Shown here piece after piece: positions 1 to 6,166 of a stretch of 52,232 bases of DNA. The stretch lies in assembly GCF_030398385.1 (NCBI RefSeq), contig NZ_JAOAOQ010000038.1, positions 1-52,232 on the forward strand, in the 5' to 3' direction. The DNA is from Aquibium sp. ELW1220 (GTDB lineage Bacteria > Pseudomonadota > Alphaproteobacteria > Rhizobiales > Rhizobiaceae). The notes below the pieces were generated by a model. The model worked only from the letters and a program-made list of their open reading frames with translations, made no database searches and had not been told where the DNA came from. The position numbers and the translations under genes are program-made. Position 1 is the stretch's first letter. Each line of letters opens with the position of its first letter.

Positions 1-350
1 CCATGGCGGCATCGGCCGAGGCGCAGTCGACCGGCATCGCCCAGATCAACGTGGCGATCGGGCACATGGACCAGTCGACGCAGCAGAACGCCGCGATGGT
101 GGAGCAGTCGACCGCGGCTGCGGTCTCGCTCAGCCGGGAGGCGGAGGCCATGGCGGAACTGGTCGGCCGGTTCGATGTCGGCGCCGGCCGCCATCTGTCC
201 TCCGCGTCACGGCACGACAACGTCCGCTCCATGCATGGCACGCCATCCCGTTCGCAGCATGCGGCGCGGCCGAGCTATTCCGCGGGCCGTTCCGCGGCGC
301 TGCGCAAGCCCGAACCGGCCGGGGAAGCGGACGGCTGGGAAGAGTTCTGA
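1..350 (+). CDS. Methyl-accepting chemotaxis protein, C-terminal fragment
   Basis: This is the last ~115 residues of a chemoreceptor whose 5' part lies outside the window. The visible stretch has the typical end of the cytoplasmic signalling coiled coil (IAQINVAIGHMDQSTQQNAA, then MVEQSTAAA and a closing EAMAELVGRF), followed by a low-complexity linker of about 55 residues. The protein ends in GWEEF, which fits the xWxxF pentapeptide that tethers CheR/CheB in some receptors (family knowledge; the match is seen directly). The highly conserved hairpin tip and the sensory domain are upstream and not visible, so the ligand cannot be guessed. The first in-frame ATG at position 3 is internal to the gene and is not its start. 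Confidence 0.9.
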   Translation, partial: MAASAEAQSTGIAQINVAIGHMDQSTQQNAAMVEQSTAAAVSLSREAEAMAELVGRFDVGAGRHLSSASRHDNVRSMHGTPSRSQHAARPSYSAGRSAALRKPEPAGEADGWEEF

Positions 351-939
351 TCGCCGCCGTACCGCACAGCTGGCTCTTCGTCAGCCTGCATGTCGGAGCG
401 GTCCCGCCGCGACGTCGCCCGTTCACCCGAATGATTGGCGCCGCGCGCTCGTCTGAAGAGGGCCAGGTGGTTCATCACAACGTCCGGGCGGGATCGCGCC
501 GAGCGAAGGGCGCCGCGCGGGGCCGTCTGCCGACGGACGACTGACTTGATGCGGGAGGGGAGCGCCTGACCGCACTTCGGACATCATGCCTGCCCTGGCG
601 GATACGAGCGCCCTGACAAGGGACGGCAGGCGGCGCGAGATCCACGACGCGGCCTTAGGCGCTTTGGCGGCTCATCGCCCAGGATTGAAAAAAGGCATGA
701 TGCCGTACCCGAGCGGTCGTCTGCAAGCCACCGAAGGCCGCGTATCAACTTACCCGGCTTCACCGACCCTTCCGCCTCAACGACTGGCCGAACGGAATAG
801 GGACCGGGGAAGAAAGCCACGTCGGCGTCGAAGTACCGGCGACTTGTTCGGCTTTGTGGGTAACCTCCCCAAGTCCTCGGCGCCGTTCATATGCTTGAGC
901 GTCCACCGACTGCATTGCAGGGTTCCGCCGCGGCGGCCC
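351..939. other. Intergenic stretch, no gene recognised
   Basis: About 590 bases lie between the chemoreceptor stop and the stop of the convergent sugar dehydrogenase. Short open frames exist on both strands, but none has a ribosome-binding site plus recognisable protein composition. I see no tRNA-like fold and no clear terminator with a T-run. It may hold a decayed gene or an unrecognised RNA. Confidence 0.5.
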
Positions 940-2238
940 TCAAGCTCCCGTGACCCTCCACAGGACGTCGCCGACGTCGTCCGCCACGAGCAGGGACCCG
1001 TCTGGTCCAAGCGTGACGCCGACCGGCCTGCCGTAGGAATACTTCTCGTCGGGTGACAGGAAGCCCCAAAGGATGTCTCTCGACGGGCCGGAAGGCCGTC
1101 CGTTCTCGAAGGGAACGAAGATCACGCGGTAGCCCGACAGCGTCGAGCGGTTCCAGGAGCCGTGCTGGCCGATCACCATGCCGTCCGGGAAACCCGGCAG
1201 CGTGCCGCCGGGCATCCAGCAGAGCCCCAGCGAGGCGGTGTGTCCGCCGAGCGCGAAATCGGGCGTGATCGCCCTGGCGACCATCGCGGCGTCCTGCGGC
1301 ACGCGGTCGTCGACGATGCGGTTCCAGTAGCAGTAGGGCCAGCCGTAGAAACCACCGTCGACCACCGAAGTGAGGTAGTCGGGCGGGGTCTCGTCGCCAA
1401 GCCCGTCCCGCTCGTTGACGACGGTCCAGAGAACGCCGGAGGAAGGCTCCCAGGCCAGCCCGACGGGGTTGCGCAGGCCCGATGCATAGATGCGGTTCTG
1501 CCCGGTGGCGATGTCGAATTCATAGATCGCGGCGCGGCCTTCCTCGGCCTCCATGCCCTCGTCGGCGATGTTGGAGAGCGAGCCGACGCCGACATAGAGA
1601 CGCTTGCCGTCGGGCGAAGGAAGGATCGAACGTGTCCAGTGTCCGGCCGGCTTGTAGGACGCGAGACGGCGCCCCGGCGCCTCGATGCGGGTATCGCCGT
1701 CGGCATAGGGGAACGCCACCAGCCCGTCAGTGTTGCCGACATAGAGCGTGCCATCGAGCATCGCCATGCCGAAAGGGTGGTTCAGGCCGTCGAGGAGCAC
1801 GTGACGCGTCTCGGCCACGCCGTCGCCGTCGGCGTCGCGCAGCAGCGTGATTCGGTTCGGACTGTCGCCGAGGGCTGCGGCACGGCGCATCGTGGCCGAC
1901 ATGGCATAGTCGAAGATTGAACTGATGCCGCCCGGTACCGACAGCGCCTCGGCGGTCAGAACGTCTCCGTTGGGCAGGACGTGGATCCAGCGGGGATGCT
2001 TGAGGCCGGCGGCGAAGGCGTTGACCTTGAGTCCCCGGGCGGCGACCGGCAGGCGCCCGTCCTCCCAGCCGCGAGCCGTGGGCATCTTCAGCGTCGGGAT
2101 CGCGCCCTGCGCCCTAGCGGGCGGTATGGAGGGCTGGTCGCCGAAAGCCTGTGCCAGGGCACCCTGGCCGCGATGGCGTATCCGGACCATGACGCCGCCG
2201 ACGAAGGCGACGAGTTCCGCGAAGAGAGACGTTGCCAT
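940..2238 (-). CDS. Sorbosone dehydrogenase-type PQQ-dependent sugar dehydrogenase
   Basis: The 432-residue protein begins with a hydrophobic membrane/export segment (LFAELVAFVGG). It continues as a six-bladed beta-propeller of the soluble glucose/sorbosone dehydrogenase family: LKHPRWIHVLPNGDVLTAEAL near the start, then HPFGMAMLDGTLYVGNTDG, YASGLRNPVGLAWEPSSGVLWTVVNERDGLGDETPPDY, FYGWPYCYW and QHGSWNRSTLSGYRVIFVPF. Family members oxidise sugar aldehydes in the periplasm with PQQ and pass electrons to cytochrome c. The length is normal for L-sorbosone dehydrogenases. The gene is divergent from the rhodanese gene. A DUF2231 gene, a frequent companion, lies 7 kb away next to the oxidase. The true substrate cannot be read from sequence. 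Confidence 0.85.
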   Translation of the reverse strand: MATSLFAELVAFVGGVMVRIRHRGQGALAQAFGDQPSIPPARAQGAIPTLKMPTARGWEDGRLPVAARGLKVNAFAAGLKHPRWIHVLPNGDVLTAEALSVPGGISSIFDYAMSATMRRAAALGDSPNRITLLRDADGDGVAETRHVLLDGLNHPFGMAMLDGTLYVGNTDGLVAFPYADGDTRIEAPGRRLASYKPAGHWTRSILPSPDGKRLYVGVGSLSNIADEGMEAEEGRAAIYEFDIATGQNRIYASGLRNPVGLAWEPSSGVLWTVVNERDGLGDETPPDYLTSVVDGGFYGWPYCYWNRIVDDRVPQDAAMVARAITPDFALGGHTASLGLCWMPGGTLPGFPDGMVIGQHGSWNRSTLSGYRVIFVPFENGRPSGPSRDILWGFLSPDEKYSYGRPVGVTLGPDGSLLVADDVGDVLWRVTGA

Positions 2239-2550
2239 GGCTCTGGTCCTCGATGTCTGGCTTTCGCATTAGAACATCGGGTGCCGGAATGGAATCCGCG
2301 ACGCTGACAAAACCGCAGTCGCGGCCTGGAGCCGTGCAGGCGAGGGAAGAACGAATTTTGCCGCTCCCGGTTGTGGGTGCCGGCCAGCTGAAATTTCGTT
2401 TCCAGAACTGGAATGAAATTGGAACCCCGTTCGAACAAGCCTTGGTTCGGCAGGCGCCCATGCCCTGACCGCCGCAAGCCGATCCGGTAGAAAATCGGTC
2501 AAGAGACTTCCCCTGCGAAGTCCAGGACATCCAGACCGGGAGACACACCG
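2239..2550. promoter_or_regulatory. Divergent promoter region with inverted and direct repeats
   Basis: The 312-base gap separates the sugar dehydrogenase (left) from the sulfur cluster (right) and must hold both promoters. It contains the interrupted palindrome TTCCAGAACTGGAA at 2400-2413. Two copies of TGAAATT flank it (2389-2395 and 2414-2420, 25 bases apart), one inside the palindrome GAAATTTC. This arrangement looks like an operator for a dimeric repressor or activator. The rhodanese start is preceded by GGGAGA with suitable spacing. The regulator is unknown. Confidence 0.45.
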
Positions 2551-3465
2551 ATGCGCATCGCTTCACTCGCCCTCACGCTTGGCGTGCTGGCCGCGCCCGC
2601 CGCCTTTGCCTCAGACGTCCGTCCTCTCGTGGATGCCGAATGGGTCAAGGCCAATGCCGGCCAGGAAAACGTCGTCGTCCTCGACATCCGCGACAAGGTC
2701 GCCGAGACCGATCTCGGGACGACCCCCTTCATCGACGGCGCGGTCGTGGCGCCCTATTCCACCGCAGGATGGCGCACGGAGCTCAACGGGGTGCCCGGCA
2801 TGCTGCCGCCGGTCGAGCAGATCACCAAGCTGATCGGCGATCTCGGCATCGACGCGGACGACCATGTCGTCATCGTTCCCTGGGGCACCGATTCGACCGA
2901 GTTCGGCGGCGCGACCCGCGTCTACTGGACCTTCAAGTATCTCGGCCATGACGAGGTCTCGATCCTCGATGGTGGCTGGCGCCAGTACGACGCGGCCGGC
3001 GGCGCGCGTTCGGCCGAACCGGCAAAGCCGTCCCCCGTCGCCTTCGAATACGAGTTGCAGGACGAACTCCTGGCCACGACCGAGGAAGTCGCCGCAGCGC
3101 TCGAGTCCGGCACCAAGCTGGTCGACGGCCGCCCGGCCGAGCAGTTCGAGGGCAAGTCCAAGAGCCCGGTCGTGCGAACGGAAGGCACGATCCCGGGCGC
3201 CGTCAACATCAAGCACGGCGATCTCTACAGCGCGGAATATGCACTGTTTGCCCGCCCCGAAACGGTGAAGGCGCTGTCGGAGGCCGTCGGCCTTGCCGCC
3301 GACGAGAAGAACATCGCCTTCTGCAACACCGGTCACTGGGCCTCGGTTGCCTGGTTCGGCCTGAGCGAGGTGCTGGGCAACAAGAACACCTCCATGTATG
3401 ACGGCTCGATGGCCGAGTGGACAGCCGATCCCAAGCGTCCGGTCGAGAACCGCTCGGGCACCTGA
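2551..3465 (+). CDS. Secreted tandem-rhodanese sulfurtransferase
   Basis: The 304-residue protein has a clear Sec signal peptide (MRIASLALTLGVLAAPAAFA, cut at about residue 20), so it acts in the periplasm. Two rhodanese domains follow. The N-terminal domain carries VVVLDIRD and STEFGGATRVYW and lacks an active-site cysteine. The C-terminal domain carries KLVDGRPAEQFEGK and the active loop FCNTGHWASVAWFG, whose cysteine replaces the usual CRxG pattern. Such enzymes move sulfane sulfur from thiosulfate or persulfide donors to an acceptor. The next gene is a YeeE/YedE permease, which supports a role in thiosulfate or sulfane-sulfur uptake. A start at 2551 is supported by the signal peptide and by GGGAGA upstream. 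Confidence 0.9.
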   Translation: MRIASLALTLGVLAAPAAFASDVRPLVDAEWVKANAGQENVVVLDIRDKVAETDLGTTPFIDGAVVAPYSTAGWRTELNGVPGMLPPVEQITKLIGDLGIDADDHVVIVPWGTDSTEFGGATRVYWTFKYLGHDEVSILDGGWRQYDAAGGARSAEPAKPSPVAFEYELQDELLATTEEVAAALESGTKLVDGRPAEQFEGKSKSPVVRTEGTIPGAVNIKHGDLYSAEYALFARPETVKALSEAVGLAADEKNIAFCNTGHWASVAWFGLSEVLGNKNTSMYDGSMAEWTADPKRPVENRSGT

Positions 3466-3560
3466 GCCTTTCCAACGGACGTCACGAACGCCTGCGAATG
3501 TCCGGAGCGATCCGGACATTTGGCGTTTTCGAGCAAGCGACAGAAGCGGCACAAGAGACC

Positions 3561-4790
3561 ATGACCGACATTCCTCTCGATCGATCTCCTGCGGAGCGTG
3601 CGAAGACCGTGCTCCCGGCCACCATGGACCGGGCACCGGCGCTCATCTCCGGCGGCGCGCTGATCGTCGGCTTTGCCGCCATCGCGGGCCTGATCGACCT
3701 GCGTCAGGCAGCGCTTTTCCTGGTGGGCGGGCTTCTCGGCGCAGCGCTCTATCACGGCTCCTTCGGCTTCACGGGCGGCTGGCGCCGCTTCGTCGTGGAG
3801 CGGCGCGGACGGGCGCTGCGGGCGCAGATGCTGATGATCGGCATCGCGGCCGTCGCGATGATCCCGCTCCTGGCAGCCGGCAGCCTCGGCGGCAAGCCGC
3901 TGGTGGGCGCCCTGGCGCCGGTCGGCGTATCGGTGCTCGTCGGCGCGGCCCTGTTCGGCCTTGGAATGCAGCTCGGCGGCGGCTGCGGTTCTGGCACGCT
4001 GTTCACCGTGGGCGGCGGGTCGGCGCGCATGCTCGTGACCCTCGCGTTCTTCATCGTCGGCGCCGTCGTCGGCACGGCGCATCTGCCGTGGTGGCTCGAA
4101 CTGCCGTCGCTCGGCGTCATCGATCTCGGCCGGGAGCTTTCGACCGGCAACGCCGTCCTCGCCACGCTGGCCGCGCTCGGGCTCGTCGCTCTGGCGACGG
4201 CGCTGGTGGAGCGGAGGGCGCATGGCGATGTCGAGTGGGAAGCGACGCCGCCCCGCGCAGGCTGGGCATGGCTGCTCAAGGGGCCATGGCCGCTGGTGGG
4301 CGCCGGACTCATGCTGGCGGTGCTCAACATCGCGACGCTGCTGCTCGCGGGGCATCCATGGTCGGTGACCTTTGGCTTCGGCCTCTGGGGCGCGAAGATC
4401 GCGCAGGCGGCAGGCGTTCCAGTCGAGACATGGGCTTTCTGGACCTGGCCCGGGCCGCAGTCGGCGTTGGCGTCGAGCGTGCTTTCCGACGTCACCTCGG
4501 TGATGAATTTCGGCATCATCCTTGGCGCCGGGCTTGCGGCCAGCCTTGCCGGAAAGTTCGCGCCGAAGGCGAAGCTGCCGGTCGGTTCGTTGCTGGCCGC
4601 CATTACTGGTGGTCTATTGATGGGCTATGGCGCGCGTCTTTCGTTTGGCTGCAACATCGGGGCCTTGTTTTCCGGCATCGCCTCGGGCAGCTTGCACGGG
4701 TGGCTGTGGTTCGCTGCCGCCTTCGCCGGGTCGTTCGCCGGCGTTGCGGCACGTCCTCTCTTCGGTCTCGACGGGTTTTCCAGGAAATGA
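3561..4790 (+). CDS. YeeE/YedE-family sulfur (thiosulfate-type) membrane transporter
   Basis: The 409-residue polytopic membrane protein has two homologous halves. Each has the conserved cysteine motif of the family: GLGMQLGGGCGSGTLF in the first half, YGARLSFGCNIGALFSGIA in the second. In characterised relatives (TsuA) these cysteines pass thiosulfate through the membrane. Roughly nine hydrophobic segments are visible. I chose the ATG at 3561 (MTDIPLDRS); the open frame reaches back to 3417 but that would overlap the rhodanese gene. The stop overlaps the start of the next gene (ATGA at 4787-4790), so the genes are translationally coupled. Uptake of thiosulfate or a related sulfur compound is the likely role; the exact substrate is inferred. 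Confidence 0.85.
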   Translation: MTDIPLDRSPAERAKTVLPATMDRAPALISGGALIVGFAAIAGLIDLRQAALFLVGGLLGAALYHGSFGFTGGWRRFVVERRGRALRAQMLMIGIAAVAMIPLLAAGSLGGKPLVGALAPVGVSVLVGAALFGLGMQLGGGCGSGTLFTVGGGSARMLVTLAFFIVGAVVGTAHLPWWLELPSLGVIDLGRELSTGNAVLATLAALGLVALATALVERRAHGDVEWEATPPRAGWAWLLKGPWPLVGAGLMLAVLNIATLLLAGHPWSVTFGFGLWGAKIAQAAGVPVETWAFWTWPGPQSALASSVLSDVTSVMNFGIILGAGLAASLAGKFAPKAKLPVGSLLAAITGGLLMGYGARLSFGCNIGALFSGIASGSLHGWLWFAAAFAGSFAGVAARPLFGLDGFSRK

Positions 4791-5182
4791 GTGCCAGAAA
4801 CACCCTCCTCTTCGGTGCAGCGCTCGCGGCTGCGACTGCGGCCGTCGCGGTCGATCATGCGCGCCATCCCGTGCCGAGGGCGCAGGAACAGACGCAGACC
4901 CCCCCGGCCACCGGCGCTGCGCCCTGCGCTGCCGCTGCTCCCTGTGCGGCGGGTGCGCCGCGCGTGGCTCAGCCTGCGGCTCCTGCCGCCGCACCATGCG
5001 CTGCCGCGGCTCCCTGCGCGGCTGCACCCGCAAAGCTTGCGCCGCCTCCGGCGCCGGCTGCCCCACCTGCCGCGCCGGCGAAGCTTGCACCGCCGCCGCC
5101 GCCCGCTGCTCCGCCGGCTGCGCCTGCAAAGCTCGCGCCGCCGCCGCCGCCCGTTCCCCTGCCGGAGAAGACCAATGGCTGA
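4787..5182 (+). CDS. Cys/Ala/Pro-rich repeat protein of the sulfur cluster
   Basis: This 131-residue protein is coupled to the permease by an ATGA overlap and overlaps the next gene by 8 bases. Residues 1-25 (starting MSARNTLLFGAALAAATAAV) form a signal or anchor segment. The rest is low complexity: two copies of APCAAAAPCAA, giving four evenly spaced cysteines, then three copies of a PAKLAPPPxP unit separated by AAPPA. There is no globular domain. The position between a sulfur permease and an uncharacterised protein suggests a periplasmic or membrane-tethered thiol-bearing arm, but this is inference. The repeat units differ at synonymous positions, so it is not a recent DNA expansion. I know of no named family for it. 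Confidence 0.7.
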   Translation: MSARNTLLFGAALAAATAAVAVDHARHPVPRAQEQTQTPPATGAAPCAAAAPCAAGAPRVAQPAAPAAAPCAAAAPCAAAPAKLAPPPAPAAPPAAPAKLAPPPPPAAPPAAPAKLAPPPPPVPLPEKTNG

Positions 5183-5801
5183 CGATCGGGAGCATGCGCT
5201 CGGCGAGATCGCCTTCTGCGAGAGCATCCTCGCCAAGGGCGGCCAGAGCGTGCTCACCGAAACGTTTCGAGAAACGTCCTCCATCGCCGCCTGGGAGCAT
5301 TATCCGCCCGGCGACGTGTTCGATCCCTCGAGCGGGGCGCAGTGGTTCTACCATTGTCATCCGGCCGGGGAGGATGTGGTGGAGCATGGCCATTTCCACT
5401 GTTTCGTGCGGCCGCACGGCGTCGACGGTCCCATCCATCACCTCGCCGCGGTCGGCGTTGACGCACATGGGCGGATGCTGCGGCTGTTCACCGTGAACCA
5501 GTGGGTGGTGGGCGACGACTGGCTCGACGCGGAGGGGACCATCGCGCTCCTGCCGCGCTTCGACGTCCACATGCCGCGCCCGTCCTATCTCGTGAACCGC
5601 TGGCTGACCACGATCTTCTTCGCCTACGAAGCCGAGATCGCCGACCTCATCCGCGCACGCGACCAGGCGCTGGCCGATCATGTCGCGCCAACAGGAGTGG
5701 AGGTCCGCCAGGACCGGGCGCTCGAGGTGACGTCGGAGATGGTCTTCGAGGTGCAGCCGACACCCGAAGGCGACGCCGACGCCGACGCCGACGCCGGCTG
5801 A
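5175..5801 (+). CDS. Uncharacterised His-rich protein of the sulfur cluster
   Basis: The 208-residue soluble protein starts at 5175 (MADDREHALGEIAF), overlapping the previous gene by 8 bases. Residues 45-90 are rich in His and aromatics (AWEHYPPGDVFDPSSGAQW, YHCHPAGEDVVEHGHFHCF, GPIHHLAAVGVDAHG), which suggests a metal site or cupin-like core. It then has NQWVVGDDWLDAEG and a helical C-terminal half. The tail is DADADADAG, encoded by four tandem GACGCC units (5772-5795). There is no signal peptide. I do not recognise the family with confidence. Coupling to rhodanese and YeeE genes suggests a cytoplasmic role in handling imported sulfur. It is convergent with the oxidase operon, with only 2 bases between stops. 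Confidence 0.75.
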   Translation: MADDREHALGEIAFCESILAKGGQSVLTETFRETSSIAAWEHYPPGDVFDPSSGAQWFYHCHPAGEDVVEHGHFHCFVRPHGVDGPIHHLAAVGVDAHGRMLRLFTVNQWVVGDDWLDAEGTIALLPRFDVHMPRPSYLVNRWLTTIFFAYEAEIADLIRARDQALADHVAPTGVEVRQDRALEVTSEMVFEVQPTPEGDADADADAG

Positions 5802-5803
5802 GA

Positions 5804-6166
5804 TCAGCAGGGCGTCAGCCAGATCACCCCGGCAAAGCAGACCGCGGACGCTGCCGCCGACAGCAGCGCCAGCCGCGACGCAGCCTTCCGCATGAAATCG
5901 GCCGTTCCCGTCTCCGGTCGGCCGTCGACCGTCGTCCAGGCCGTCGAGCGGACGAGGAGCCCGACGTGCCCGGCCAGCACAACGGCGAAGAGGGCGATCA
6001 GGACCGCGCGCTGGACCGTCAGGGGACCGACGAGGATCTCCGCGTTCCAGCCGAGGCTGCAACCCGTGGCCTGCGCACCATAGATGGCAAGGAATGCCGC
6101 GCTCCACAGCAGGAAGCCGGAGATGACGACGGCCAGCGGTCCGATCTCGCGCAGCTGGCGTCTCAT
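5804..6166 (-). CDS. Small membrane protein of the cytochrome oxidase operon
   Basis: The 120-residue protein has three hydrophobic segments (PLAVVISGFLLWSAAFLAIY, QRAVLIALFAVVLAGHVGLL and LALLSAAASAVCFAGVIWL), giving a three-helix inner-membrane protein. The ATG at 6166 overlaps the stop of the CoxI-CoxIII fusion gene by 4 bases, so it is the third gene of a coupled coxII-coxI/III operon. Small accessory proteins at this place may act as a subunit IV or an assembly factor, but I see no diagnostic motif, so the function is only inferred from context. Confidence 0.7.
   Translation of the reverse strand: MRRQLREIGPLAVVISGFLLWSAAFLAIYGAQATGCSLGWNAEILVGPLTVQRAVLIALFAVVLAGHVGLLVRSTAWTTVDGRPETGTADFMRKAASRLALLSAAASAVCFAGVIWLTPC

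Noticed and set aside
586-1056. 156-codon frame as a gene in the first intergenic region
   Set aside because: No ribosome-binding site, Arg/Pro/Ser-rich unstructured composition, and it runs into the dehydrogenase gene on the other strand.
3333-4355. Long open frames antisense to the rhodanese/permease genes (also 2611-3636 and 4614-6107)
   Set aside because: They are mirror frames of GC-rich genes with Arg/Asp/Gly/Ala-heavy composition and no domain; the plus-strand proteins carry clear motifs.
5772-5795. Four tandem GACGCC units as a phase-variation tract
   Set aside because: The unit length is a multiple of three, so copy-number change would not alter the frame, and four units are too few to suggest slippage control.
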